From a virus: 64,000 bases of DNA. The DNA lies in the IMG/VR virus record IMGVR_UViG_3300008110_000181, positions 1-64,000 of that record; one strand, 5' to 3'. Positions 48,036 to 54,495 of this stretch are shown piece after piece. The notes under the pieces are model-generated. The model was given only the letters and a program-made list of their open reading frames with translations, did not search any database and was not told the DNA's origin. Each line of letters starts with the position of its first letter. Position 1 is the first letter of the stretch. Both the position numbers and the translations under genes were made by a program.

Positions 48036-48278
48036 TCAGTGCCAGGGAGAACCATATGTTGGTTCTGTTCCATACTCCCAATCATCATAATCGTCATCAT
48101 TTCTTATTTTTTCATGTAATTCTACTTGTTTCTTCAAATCGTGCTTTGGTGCCAAATCGTGCATAACCTCTTGAATAATTCTTTTCGGTTGTGCAGATTC
48201 ATAATCTGTAATTAGTTTAGATGTACCCCACATTTCTCTCATGTAATTGGGGTCTCGATCAACGGGTAAATTCGACAT
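48036..48278 (-). CDS. conserved small cyanophage protein, unknown
   Basis: An 80-residue acidic protein with paired motifs MREMWGTSKLITDYESAQPKRIIQEVMHDLAPKHD and a Tyr/Asp-rich tail DDDYDDWEYGTEPTYGSPW. No domain recognised. Its mRNA leader contains an inverted repeat immediately before the ribosome binding site. Confidence 0.75.
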   Translation of the reverse strand: MSNLPVDRDPNYMREMWGTSKLITDYESAQPKRIIQEVMHDLAPKHDLKKQVELHEKIRNDDDYDDWEYGTEPTYGSPWH

Positions 48279-48286
48279 AGTAGCTC

Positions 48287-48308
48287 CTGTTTTAACTGAA
48301 TAAAACAG
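48287..48308 (-). repeat. inverted repeat in front of a ribosome binding site
   Basis: On the minus strand CTGTTTTA and TAAAACAG (8 bp perfect, 6-base loop) end at the AGGAG sequence that precedes the ATG at 48278. The stem touches the ribosome binding site, so it could affect translation. Confidence 0.5.
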
Positions 48309-48346
48309 AACTTTTATAAAGGAGGTTGCTATCTCCCTACCTCTAT

Positions 48347-48688
48347 TTAACGATCTACTTCCCGAAGACTATAAGAATCTGAATTTAAATATTTTAAAAT
48401 TTCAAGTGCAATTAATCGTGGATTTCCTTCTCCACATGTATATACATCCACGGCAATGCATCCGTTTTCTGGCCAAGTATGGCACGATACATGACTCTCT
48501 GCTAGTGCCACAACGACCGTACAACCCTGTGGAAGAAAGCAATGTGAGAAAGTATTCAGAATAGTCATTTTGGCACGGTTAATGCCTCTTATCATTGCTT
48601 CTTGAAGTGATTTCACGTCATTAATCGCTTCAAAATTAACACCATACACCTCTAGAAGCAGGTGTTTACCCATCGGAAACTGTTTCAA
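48347..48688 (-). CDS. speD: SpeD S-adenosylmethionine decarboxylase proenzyme
   Basis: Makes decarboxylated SAM for polyamine (spermidine) synthesis. It is 113 residues in the short prokaryotic AdoMetDC class. The self-cleavage site is E64-S65 in AESHVSCHTWPE, which generates the pyruvoyl group, with H66 and the downstream C85 in VDVYTCG. It is a known cyanophage auxiliary gene. A CTAAATA box upstream suggests late expression. Confidence 0.93.
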   Translation of the reverse strand: MKQFPMGKHLLLEVYGVNFEAINDVKSLQEAMIRGINRAKMTILNTFSHCFLPQGCTVVVALAESHVSCHTWPENGCIAVDVYTCGEGNPRLIALEILKYLNSDSYSLREVDR

Positions 48689-48708
48689 TTCACTTGATTG
48701 AAAAAATC

Positions 48709-48715
48709 TATTTAG
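48709..48715 (-). promoter_or_regulatory. CTAAATA late-type box upstream of speD
   Basis: CTAAATA on the minus strand, 20 bases upstream of the speD start and overlapping the stop of the previous gene. Confidence 0.5.
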
Positions 48716-49302
48716 TTAATGTAAAATCCTTTGCGAAAATACTCCCCATCATCAATAAATTTCATATTTTCAACTTTTTCTTCGTCCCAAACGGGTATTG
48801 CAACCGAGTTTCCATGCCTAAAATCAGGATTTCTACGAAAATGCACTTCAATTAGGTTTCCATTGATAAATTCGCAGTTGATCCAGTCATAGTCACCCTT
48901 TAAATTATTTAAAATTTCTGGAAATTCAATATTACAGTCGATTTTTTCCCATTTTTTCCATTTATAGTATGGATCAGAATCATCTTTAGTGCCGACGACA
49001 ACGAGTTCCGACCATTTTTTGTAATAATCGACACTTAAATGAGTGCCAGTGAAGATTTCACACCAAAATTCTGCAGGGTGAAAGTGATCTGTCTCATTTT
49101 CGACCCATTCTTTACGTGCAAACCGACCCATACCAAGTAAATTGAATGATGGTCGGACAATATAAAAGTCGGGTTTAGGTACCGTGGTACCGACTGGACC
49201 ACAAGTATAACCTAAAACCCGACTTAAGAATAATTTATTGTATATCCAAAGGTCTGATGGATGAATATTGTACCATTCATCATCTCCCTCTAGATAGTAC
49301 AT
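48712..49302 (-). CDS. conserved cyanophage protein, unknown
   Basis: A 196-residue Trp/Tyr-rich protein: PKPDFYIVRPSFNLLGMGRFARKEWVENETDHFHPAEFWCEIFTGTHLSVDY. The VRPSFNLLGMG stretch hints at a nucleotide- or sugar-binding loop but gives no firm family. Starts directly after the stop of the 48-residue basic protein gene. Confidence 0.75.
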   Translation of the reverse strand: MYYLEGDDEWYNIHPSDLWIYNKLFLSRVLGYTCGPVGTTVPKPDFYIVRPSFNLLGMGRFARKEWVENETDHFHPAEFWCEIFTGTHLSVDYYKKWSELVVVGTKDDSDPYYKWKKWEKIDCNIEFPEILNNLKGDYDWINCEFINGNLIEVHFRRNPDFRHGNSVAIPVWDEEKVENMKFIDDGEYFRKGFYIN

Positions 49303-49449
49303 TTATTTTCCCTGCCCACGGTATTTTTTTCTGGCACCATTACGAGACGTTGCTGCGTATTTAGTACCACCACCATCACCCTGCCGAGACTTTTTCGGAG
49401 GACCGGGGATATAAGAACTTTTATTTAAACCGACTTTTGCTTTGGCCAT
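49303..49449 (-). CDS. 48-residue basic Gly/Lys-rich protein
   Basis: A small gene with sequence MAKAKVGLNKSSYIPGPPKK and then GDGGGTKYAATSRNGARKKYRGQGK. The net charge is strongly positive, suggesting nucleic-acid binding. It lies between two coupled genes: its ATG lies inside the end of the 63-residue gene and its stop abuts the next start. Confidence 0.75.
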   Translation of the reverse strand: MAKAKVGLNKSSYIPGPPKKSRQGDGGGTKYAATSRNGARKKYRGQGK

Positions 49450-49616
49450 ACATTATCTCCTTTTAAAATTTCAGTTTCAAGATCTTCAGGACATGGAGCA
49501 CCTGTCTGATAAAATTCAATTGCCAGATCTTCCATGGTATCGAAATATTCTTCTTCTGTTAGACCAGTGTAAATTCTACGGCCTTGACAGAGAATATTAT
49601 AGCGATCGTTTGACAT
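49425..49616 (-). CDS. conserved small cyanophage protein, unknown
   Basis: A 63-residue acidic protein MSNDRYNILCQGRRIYTGLTEEEYFDTMEDLAIEFYQTGAPCPEDLETEI. It has a pattern common to small T4-like cyanophage proteins next to the glycosyltransferase-like gene, but no assigned function. Overlaps the basic gene by 25 bases. Confidence 0.75.
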   Translation of the reverse strand: MSNDRYNILCQGRRIYTGLTEEEYFDTMEDLAIEFYQTGAPCPEDLETEILKGDNVWPKQKSV

Positions 49617-49620
49617 ACTA

Positions 49621-50379
49621 TCAAATCACTCTTGTTTTCTCGTGACCAACTCTAATACGTGGATCGCACCAAATTTCAAATCCTGCTTCTTTAGCATCTA
49701 AACAGAACGATACGTCTTCTCCACACATGTCCTGAACTTCACCCGATTCAAAGACTTGCATTTTAGGTGCAAACCAGGGGTACTTCATTTCGGGATGCTC
49801 AAAGACACCTTTCTTAATCAGAAGCCAACCAAAACCAGTATAATCGACAGTGAATGGTTTACGACGTTTTGAGATACTTTCAAGAGTTTCATGATTCATC
49901 ACACCACCATTGTTGCGGAAATCATCTTCCTCAAGCCAGTGGGCAACAGAAGTCGTCACTCCATCTTCGGTGCAGTACCAACCAGCCGCAATGTCTTTTT
50001 CCATCAGAACAAGTTGAAAAAACTTTTCTGTATTGAAAACAATATCGTTATCAATCCAAAGTTGCCAATCATAAGGAAGCTTGCCATCCCAGGGCAGTTG
50101 GTCAGGACCACGCAGCACATTCGCACCTAAGCACTTGCATCTTGCAAAGTTTACCATTGATGAATAATCTTGCGAGATTTGAATGCTTGCCCCTGCCTGC
50201 ACCAAGTCAAAGCAGAGTTGTACAAAACTTTTTAGGTAAGTGTAAGATACACTACGACCTGGCAGACAAAAGACAATGACTTTACCACGCACTAGTTCTC
50301 GGGCTTTTTCATAATCCCATTCTTCTACAGACCCCCCAGCTGCGGGTGCCTTTGCTTTTACAGTAAATCCTTTAGCCAT
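49621..50379 (-). CDS. glycosyltransferase-like (GT-A fold) protein
   Basis: A 252-residue protein with KVIVFCLPGRSVSYTYLKSFVQLCFDLV, YDWQLWIDNDIVF (a DxD motif), DYTGFGWLLIKKGVF and CGEDVSFCLDAKEAGFEIWCDPRIRVGH. This order, DxD, then ED, then terminal H, is that of GT-A transferases (GT2-like). Possible targets are virion proteins, phage DNA bases or host surface sugars; none is shown by the sequence. It has its own host-type promoter. Confidence 0.8.
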   Translation of the reverse strand: MAKGFTVKAKAPAAGGSVEEWDYEKARELVRGKVIVFCLPGRSVSYTYLKSFVQLCFDLVQAGASIQISQDYSSMVNFARCKCLGANVLRGPDQLPWDGKLPYDWQLWIDNDIVFNTEKFFQLVLMEKDIAAGWYCTEDGVTTSVAHWLEEDDFRNNGGVMNHETLESISKRRKPFTVDYTGFGWLLIKKGVFEHPEMKYPWFAPKMQVFESGEVQDMCGEDVSFCLDAKEAGFEIWCDPRIRVGHEKTRVI

Positions 50380-50401
50380 AATAGATTGTAATTACTTCAA
50401 T

Positions 50402-50430
50402 ATCATACTCTATTATGTATGACCTGTCAA
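50402..50430 (-). promoter_or_regulatory. sigma70-type promoter for the glycosyltransferase-like gene
   Basis: On the minus strand TTGACA (50430-50425), a 17-base spacer and TATGAT (50407-50402), ending 22 bases upstream of the start at 50379. The -35 box overlaps the stop codon of the preceding gene. Confidence 0.7.
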
Positions 50431-50597
50431 TCTCTCTCAGATAGGATAATTTCCGCACCAGATAACTCTAATTTAATTTCTGTATCTTCGTACCAATCTA
50501 AGTCATTAATTAATTCTTCTGGTATTACAAGATAATACTCCCCAGTAATTGGATCGACTTGTAGGGGCTTAAAAATTTCTCCGGAATTTTTTCTCAT
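50427..50597 (-). CDS. AbrB/MazE-type small DNA-binding protein
   Basis: A 56-residue protein: FKPLQVDPITGEYYLVIPEELINDLDWYEDTEIKLELSGAEIILSERD. It has the swapped-hairpin pattern of SpoVT-AbrB domains (hydrophobic strand, VIPEEL, acidic turn, strand). A transcription factor role is inferred. It lies at the border between the regulatory region and the late genes. Confidence 0.72.
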   Translation of the reverse strand: MRKNSGEIFKPLQVDPITGEYYLVIPEELINDLDWYEDTEIKLELSGAEIILSERD

Positions 50598-50768
50598 TTA
50601 CATCAAACTTATTTTTATTTTTTATATATTAAAAAAAATTTTTATATTCGTTGTATAGAGAGATGGCAAAAGCAAGACTTTATAGATTACAGGGACCCAT
50701 GGGTTTTATATAACGGCGGCAACCCCCGAACCGCACGGGCACGGGGGCACTGTCTTGGTCACGAACGA
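50598..50768. other. 171-bp intergenic junction, AT-rich to GC-rich
   Basis: Abrupt change from an AT-rich stretch (poly-A/T around 50620-50645) to GC-rich sequence. A CCCCCG / CGGGGG inverted repeat lies at 50723-50747, just after the stop of the next gene on the minus strand. On the plus strand a 16-codon frame (MAKARLYRLQGPMGFI) starts at 50663; I do not call it a gene. No clear promoter or gene seen. Confidence 0.4.
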
Positions 50769-50954
50769 TCAGGCAGGGGCACCGCTGCGGATGTGACGGT
50801 TGGCATGACCTGCTTTCACTGCAGGTCGCCATGCGGTCTTGCTGCCTCCAACCTGAGACATGGTTGCCTCACCCGTACGGGGACCACGGACGGGCAGACG
50901 GGTGATCTTGAATTGACCTGCTGCGATTGCTGCGTTCAGTTCGGTTGCGGTCAT
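50769..50954 (-). CDS. 61-residue basic protein in GC-rich island
   Basis: MTATELNAAIAAGQFKITRLPVRGPRTGEATMSQVGGSKTAWRP is its start, followed by a basic tail. The start at 50954 is chosen because the promoter -10 box (50986-50981) lies just upstream, inside a longer frame. Unknown function; codons are GC-rich compared with the virion genes. Confidence 0.65.
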   Translation of the reverse strand: MTATELNAAIAAGQFKITRLPVRGPRTGEATMSQVGGSKTAWRPAVKAGHANRHIRSGAPA

Positions 50955-50980
50955 GATGGGGGGTCGGTTGACTTGAGAGT

Positions 50981-50996
50981 ATTGTAGCAGATCGGG
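50981..50996 (-). promoter_or_regulatory. GATCTGCTACAATACTC promoter box, copy 1
   Basis: On the minus strand GATCTGCTACAAT, preceded by CCCCC; -10 TACAAT at 50986-50981, 26 bases before the start of the 61-residue gene. Identical boxes precede other genes in this island. Confidence 0.65.
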
Positions 50997-51004
50997 GGCA
51001 GGGG

Positions 51005-51175
51005 TCAACCCTGCTTCAGGTCATCCCGAAAGACATCAGCGAACTGCCCTGCGATGGCATAGGCAGAGATGCCCAATTGGGGCTGAAGACGTGACCCCAT
51101 GAGGGAGTCGTCGTTGCCACGGGCAGTCCAAACGATTTGACGGGTACGGAGGTCGGTTGACTGAGAGAGGATCAT
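51005..51175 (-). CDS. 56-residue protein in GC-rich island
   Basis: Likely product starts MILSQSTDLRTRQIVWTARGN and ends FADVFRDDLKQG. I choose the start at 51175 because the leader (CAAACGACCCCC before ATG) matches the leader of the neighbouring gene and the promoter box lies at 51209-51198. No family recognised. Confidence 0.6.
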   Translation of the reverse strand: MILSQSTDLRTRQIVWTARGNDDSLMGSRLQPQLGISAYAIAGQFADVFRDDLKQG

Positions 51176-51197
51176 GGGGGTCGTTTGAACTGAGATC

Positions 51198-51209
51198 ATC
51201 CTAGCAGAT
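51198..51209 (-). promoter_or_regulatory. GATCTGCTAGGAT promoter box, diverged copy 2
   Basis: On the minus strand GATCTGCTAGGAT, matching copy 1 except at the -10 (TAGGAT, 51203-51198). Upstream of the start at 51175. Confidence 0.5.
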
Positions 51210-51213
51210 CGGG

Positions 51214-51351
51214 TCACCAGATCACGGGGTTGCCTTCAAAATCCGTAACAGTGCCCTGCTCCGTATCGGTGGCAATGCTCTCCAGGATCTCCAGGAGTTG
51301 GGTGCCAGTGGTGGCACGGTTCAGCAGGGAGGTAGCGAGATCTTTGGTCAT
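51214..51351 (-). CDS. 45-residue protein in GC-rich island
   Basis: MTKDLATSLLNRATTGTQLL begins a 45-codon gene ending in GNPVIW. A longer overlapping frame on the same strand is less plausible because the promoter box lies at the right distance before this ATG. Unknown function. Confidence 0.6.
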   Translation of the reverse strand: MTKDLATSLLNRATTGTQLLEILESIATDTEQGTVTDFEGNPVIW

Positions 51352-51373
51352 GGGTCTGTGTGTTGACTGAATC

Positions 51374-51416
51374 AGTATAAGGGGTCAGAGGGGCATCAGA
51401 TGATCGAACTGTGCCA
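51374..51416 (-). promoter_or_regulatory. palindrome-type promoter (half-site + TATACT)
   Basis: -10 TATACT at 51379-51374. The TGTGCCA half of the regulon palindrome lies at 51410-51416, 30 bases upstream; the other arm position reads TGCCACG, five of seven matching. Drives the 45-residue gene. Confidence 0.55.
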
Positions 51417-51558
51417 GAGAGGAAGGTGCCACGTGGGCAGGAGATCCACAGGATCGATAGAAGTCCACCATGCACTCTGCCTCTGCCAGACTGGTGAACC
51501 ATTGAGACCTCCACTCACAGGAGTTGTAGGGGGTCTGGTAACGGACTTCGATTCGCAT
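51385..51558 (-). CDS. 57-residue protein in GC-rich island
   Basis: A 57-codon gene, MRIEVRYQTPYNSCEWRSQW then FTSLAEAECMVDFYRSCGSP. Its own promoter box lies 23 bases upstream of the ATG. Two Cys and several aromatic residues; no recognised family. The downstream promoter overlaps its 3' end. Confidence 0.65.
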   Translation of the reverse strand: MRIEVRYQTPYNSCEWRSQWFTSLAEAECMVDFYRSCGSPAHVAPSSLAQFDHLMPL

Positions 51559-51581
51559 GGATCGGTTGTGGTTGTGAGAGT

Positions 51582-51597
51582 ATTGTAGCAGATCGGG
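51582..51597 (-). promoter_or_regulatory. GATCTGCTACAATACTC promoter box, copy 3
   Basis: Same box as copy 1 on the minus strand, -10 TACAAT at 51587-51582, preceded by a C run. Drives the 57-residue gene. Confidence 0.65.
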
Positions 51598-51603
51598 GGG
51601 AGG

Positions 51604-51876
51604 TCACTCCTCCGACAGTTCCTCCATCATGTCGTTGATTTCGATCCCATCGATGGCAGGATCATCCCATCGGCATCCGTCAGGAGTCTCCTTGCTGCCA
51701 CACTCCCAAAGCATTGCCACCAGGTCCTGATAGGTGCCTCCACGTCGGGCAATGCGACGTGCCTCATGGTAGAGTCCCTCATCGTTGCCGATCCAGAGAG
51801 AGACATTCCAGGTCTCCCAGTTTGCCCATCCGTTGTAGGTTTCGGTTTCGGGGATCATGGAGGTGAGAGCGTTCAT
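51604..51876 (-). CDS. NGWxNxETWNVxLWI family protein (DUF7249-like)
   Basis: A 90-residue protein with the phage motif YNGWANWETWNVSLWIGNDEGLYHEA, followed by a charged helical region. Family is widespread in phages and has no known function. GC-rich codon use. Confidence 0.8.
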   Translation of the reverse strand: MNALTSMIPETETYNGWANWETWNVSLWIGNDEGLYHEARRIARRGGTYQDLVAMLWECGSKETPDGCRWDDPAIDGIEINDMMEELSEE

Positions 51877-51896
51877 GGGTGGTTGCGTGTGAGTGT

Positions 51897-51909
51897 ATTG
51901 TAGCAGGTC
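51897..51909 (-). promoter_or_regulatory. TGACCTGCTACAATACACTC promoter box, copy 4
   Basis: Close copy of the GATCTGCTACAAT box; -10 TACAAT at 51902-51897, 20 bases before the start of the DUF7249-like gene. Confidence 0.6.
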
Positions 51910-51916
51910 AGGGGGG

Positions 51917-52027
51917 TCAGTCCCACCATCCGTTGCGGGTGTTGACCTTCATGCCCAAGGCGGCACACATCATGGGGAAACCGATGGCGACGATCATCAG
52001 GAGAGCGGCAGCAAGGTAGTGATTCAC
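51917..52027 (-). CDS. 36-residue membrane mini-protein with GTG start
   Basis: A GTG start at 52027, preceded by GAGGGA, which overlaps the stop of the ligase-like gene. The product is (M)NHYLAAALLMIVAIGFPMMC... with one hydrophobic segment of about 22 residues and the tail KVNTRNGWWD. A single-pass inner membrane peptide. The function is unknown. Confidence 0.65.
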   Translation of the reverse strand: MNHYLAAALLMIVAIGFPMMCAALGMKVNTRNGWWD

Positions 52028-52031
52028 TCCC

Positions 52032-52928
52032 TCATGCGGCACACTGGAAACGACCGTGGTTGAAATTAGCATTAGAAAAGACCTCACGATTCACCAGTTT
52101 GAACATACCAAACTCATTGGTCAGTACATAACCTTCGGCATCAATGCGATTCCCGTAGAGGTATGCTGCAGGACCATTGTTGCGGCAGAGATAGAGGCAG
52201 TCATCTTTGATAGACTTCACCAGTGCCCACAAACGCAGCAGGTTGGTATCACAATCGAAGTCTTCAGGGTTGACTTCCTCACCAGCACGAATGCAGGCAT
52301 TGATCTGTTGCTTAATCTTTGCTGCCTCTTTATCAGTTACAAAGGTGGCAGTGGTTGCCATCTGTCGGGCAAAGTTGCAGACTTCCTCTACATCAGCAAA
52401 TCGGGTTTGACCGTGTGCAATCCATGCATCAGGTTTCACGAATAGCACGGAATCAGTAGACTCCAGATTCACCGTGAGAGGGATTGCCCAACTATCACGA
52501 AGATCTGCAATTGCCTCATAACGAGTGTGAGGTGCAATGATCACCTGTTGATCTACTACCTCTGGGAACTTGTAAGTGAGTAGGTTGGAGTTGTATTCAT
52601 CAGATCCACCAAACCCGATAAAATCTCCCTGCAGAATGGAGTCTGAATGAGGAAGGCAATCATAACAAACGTGCAGAATTTTTGCAACTTCACCATCATA
52701 GAATTGATCGATTTCTTCATGATTGTGTGCAATGCGAATCTTTACTTTGTTGAAGACTGCTTTGGTGCCAATGAAGAACTTACCAGTTGCAGGGTTTGTG
52801 CCCCATACAATTGCGGGAGCACCGTCAATCTTAACACTGAGAGTGCCAGCAGCAGTGAACCAATCCAGAACATCAAGATTGCCCGTGAGGATCTCATCTT
52901 CGGGGTGTTCGAGGTGTGTGTTTTTCAT
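52032..52928 (-). CDS. nucleic-acid-ligase-like protein (DUF6267-type)
   Basis: A 298-residue protein with SVKIDGAPAIVWGTNPATGKFFIGTKAVFNK. K33-I-D-G resembles motif I of DNA/RNA ligases and nucleotidyltransferases. The C-terminus has AEGYVL (E265) and FKLV (K277), plausible motifs IV and V. So it could be a covalent nucleotidyltransferase; polynucleotide ligase or RNA repair are options. Flanked by two genes sharing the same leader CTATACTAAGAGC before ATG. Confidence 0.72.
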   Translation of the reverse strand: MKNTHLEHPEDEILTGNLDVLDWFTAAGTLSVKIDGAPAIVWGTNPATGKFFIGTKAVFNKVKIRIAHNHEEIDQFYDGEVAKILHVCYDCLPHSDSILQGDFIGFGGSDEYNSNLLTYKFPEVVDQQVIIAPHTRYEAIADLRDSWAIPLTVNLESTDSVLFVKPDAWIAHGQTRFADVEEVCNFARQMATTATFVTDKEAAKIKQQINACIRAGEEVNPEDFDCDTNLLRLWALVKSIKDDCLYLCRNNGPAAYLYGNRIDAEGYVLTNEFGMFKLVNREVFSNANFNHGRFQCAA

Positions 52929-52934
52929 GCTCTT

Positions 52935-52977
52935 AGTATAGGGGGTGATCAGTTGAACCAGTAGGCAAGTTGTGCCA
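52935..52977 (-). promoter_or_regulatory. palindrome-type promoter (half-site + TATACT)
   Basis: -10 TATACT at 52940-52935 after a C run, 7 bases before the ATG. TGTGCCA half-site at 52971-52977, with exactly 30 bases between. Drives the ligase-like gene. Confidence 0.55.
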
Positions 52978-53158
52978 GTTCCTCTGCCGTCTCTTGCAGG
53001 TTGTCAGGGGTCAGACGTGCCAGGATACGCTCCGCATCCTCCTCAGGCACGTAGGAGAGGTCACCATTGATCTCACCTGCCAGGATCTCAGCGAGTGCGA
53101 TGCAACGGTCCTGCAGGGTCATGGAGAAGTTCAATGCCTTGAGTTCGGTGCTGTTCAT
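52949..53158 (-). CDS. 69-residue acidic helical protein
   Basis: MNSTELKALNFSMTLQDRCI begins the product, followed by ALAEILAGEINGDLSYVPEEDAE. Start at 53158 rests on the leader CCCCCTATACTAAGAGC shared with the ligase-like gene; a longer frame begins upstream of the -10 box. No family. Confidence 0.65.
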   Translation of the reverse strand: MNSTELKALNFSMTLQDRCIALAEILAGEINGDLSYVPEEDAERILARLTPDNLQETAEELAQLAYWFN

Positions 53159-53164
53159 GCTCTT

Positions 53165-53222
53165 AGTATAGGGGGTCTGGGGGTGCTGTGGGGGTTTGGT
53201 GTCCAGTCCACGAAGTGGCACA
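53165..53222 (-). promoter_or_regulatory. palindrome-type promoter (TATACT, degenerate inner arm)
   Basis: -10 TATACT at 53170-53165 after a C run, then a palindrome at 53200-53222 whose outer arm TGGCACA is perfect and inner arm (TGTCCA) degenerate. The gap to the -10 is 29 bases. Confidence 0.55.
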
Positions 53223-53345
53223 GGGTCAGCCGCTGGGGGTGCCCTGAGATCTTATACTAAGGGCACAACGGAGAGAGGGGTGAGGTAACCCCGAAGACGA
53301 AAATGATCGACACCTCCCCTGCCATAAAATAAAAAATAAAAACTA

Positions 53346-53370
53346 TAAAAAAGGGGGCACGAATGCCCCC
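53346..53370 (-). terminator. intrinsic terminator with UUCG loop
   Basis: On the minus strand GGGGGCA / TGCCCCC stem of 7 bp with a TTCG tetraloop, followed by six T. It lies 8 bases after the stop of the 115-residue gene. Confidence 0.93.
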
Positions 53371-53377
53371 GAATTCT

Positions 53378-53725
53378 TTATGCAAACATGAACCCATCTT
53401 CGAAGTCGTAGCAGTTAAACACAGGGGAAGTTCCTGCCTGCCCGATGAACTTGTGAATGAACCAATTGAAGTTCTTTTGAAATACACATTCACCCTTGAT
53501 TCCGTGCTCCGAAAGAATAGCATTCAGACGGGACTTAGTTGTCTTTGACTGATAACCACCGTCAAAGATTTGCACGAAGTCATCACCAACGACTGCAATC
53601 TTGTTACCGTGAAGGTATACAGTAGACTCGTTAGTTTCGGAATCGTAAGTAACTTCGGTATTGTCACAATGCCAGTTCAGGTTGTTAGAAATGGCATTGT
53701 TCATTTCACGTTCGATCTTACGCAT
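53378..53725 (-). CDS. conserved phage protein, unknown (115 residues)
   Basis: Product starts MRKIEREMNNAISNNLNWHC and continues with VYLHGNKIAVVGDDFVQIFDGGYQSKTTKSRLNAILSEHG and a C-terminus FGFMFA-like (DGFMFA). I recognise the pattern from phage early genes but it has no assigned function. The start at 53725 is chosen because the -10 (CATACT, 53756-53751) lies inside the longer frame. Confidence 0.78.
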   Translation of the reverse strand: MRKIEREMNNAISNNLNWHCDNTEVTYDSETNESTVYLHGNKIAVVGDDFVQIFDGGYQSKTTKSRLNAILSEHGIKGECVFQKNFNWFIHKFIGQAGTSPVFNCYDFEDGFMFA

Positions 53726-53750
53726 GAGTCCGTTTCGTGTGAACAAAGGT

Positions 53751-53810
53751 AGTATGGACCAGATCGGGAGGCATTGCAACCCCCCTTGTGCCACTTAGTC
53801 GATTGGCACA
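53751..53810 (-). promoter_or_regulatory. palindrome-type promoter with perfect TGTGCCA-N10-TGGCACA
   Basis: Perfect 24-bp palindrome at 53787-53810, -35 TTGCAA at 53779-53774, 17-base spacer and -10 CATACT at 53756-53751. Gap palindrome to -10 is 30 bases. The palindrome overlaps the stop codon of the upstream gene. Confidence 0.7.
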
Positions 53811-53980
53811 TCCTCCACCAGTTCAGGGTAGTATTCTTGACACTCAGTGATCAATTCTTCGTCCGAATACTTAGCATAACCCTCATCCAGATAATCATAA
53901 CAGAGTTGGGTCATTGTTTTGAGATCCATGTCATCCAACATCTGCTGAATGAGTTGATCTTGAAGTTCAGAACGGTTCAT
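53795..53980 (-). CDS. 61-residue acidic protein
   Basis: MNRSELQDQLIQQMLDDMDL begins this helical, strongly acidic protein. It ends EDVPID and its stop lies inside the TGTGCCA palindrome of the next promoter. No family recognised; member of a run of small acidic genes. Confidence 0.72.
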   Translation of the reverse strand: MNRSELQDQLIQQMLDDMDLKTMTQLCYDYLDEGYAKYSDEELITECQEYYPELVEDVPID

Positions 53981-53985
53981 GAGTT

Positions 53986-54192
53986 TCAGTTAAGAATGAT
54001 ACGATAATCAATGGATTTGATGCACCAACCTGTAGCAAATGTGATCTCTTCTACGAGGTCATCTTCATCATCTGCTTCCCAGATTGTACCAAACACAACA
54101 TCACGGAGTTCTTCTTTGTATTCATCAGTGACGGGTTCATCATAAGCATCATCGCTAAAATCAAAGGCGATTTCAGTAACTTGGAATTGCAT
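53986..54192 (-). CDS. 68-residue conserved acidic protein
   Basis: MQFQVTEIAFDFSDDAYDEP starts it, with VVFGTIWEADDEDDLVEEITFATGWCIKSIDY later. Resembles conserved small T4-like phage proteins of unknown function. Coupled to the upstream gene by TGATG. Confidence 0.78.
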   Translation of the reverse strand: MQFQVTEIAFDFSDDAYDEPVTDEYKEELRDVVFGTIWEADDEDDLVEEITFATGWCIKSIDYRIILN

Positions 54193-54341
54193 CAGTAGGT
54201 CACCAGTGCGGAAACTTTATCATACAACTGGGCGACATTCACACCCAGTTGTTCACTCACTTCATCCCAATCTTCATGAAACTCAATGAGATCCAGCAGA
54301 GCACGAATCTCTGCTTGGTTTAGTTCAAGAACTTCAGGCAT
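54192..54341 (-). CDS. 49-residue helical protein
   Basis: A small gene with product MPEVLELNQAEIRALLDLIE then FHEDWDEVSEQLGVNVAQLYDKVSAL. The stop overlaps the next start (TGATG). Unknown function; charged helices resemble a DNA- or protein-binding bundle. Confidence 0.68.
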   Translation of the reverse strand: MPEVLELNQAEIRALLDLIEFHEDWDEVSEQLGVNVAQLYDKVSALVTY

Positions 54342-54346
54342 TGTTT

Positions 54347-54472
54347 TCAGTAATCGTAGTTTCCGTTCAGGTACTCATTCACATCGAACTTTTCATCTTT
54401 GAGTTCAGGAATGTCCATGTCGAAGATTTCACCAGGCATGTCCTGAATCTCACTCCAAAGTTCATCAAACAT
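54347..54472 (-). CDS. 41-residue acidic protein
   Basis: MFDELWSEIQDMPGEIFDMD begins this very acidic mini-protein (11 or more Asp/Glu in 41). Lies in a small-gene operon driven by a palindrome-type promoter. Confidence 0.62.
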   Translation of the reverse strand: MFDELWSEIQDMPGEIFDMDIPELKDEKFDVNEYLNGNYDY

Positions 54473-54495
54473 GGTTCAATTTCTGACGACTTGAA

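Noticed and set aside
50663-50713. Plus-strand 16-codon frame MAKARLYRLQGPMGFI
   Set aside because: The AGAGAG before the ATG is too close for a proper ribosome site and I see no promoter; too short to support as a gene.
51236-51514. 92-codon minus-strand frame in the GC-rich island
   Set aside because: It runs across a promoter box and two better small genes in other frames, with unlikely composition (many Cys, His, Pro).
53239-53266. GTGCCCT / AGGGCAC inverted repeat with TATACT on the plus strand
   Set aside because: It looks like a plus-strand promoter but no reading frame or RNA is visible downstream before the opposing terminator.
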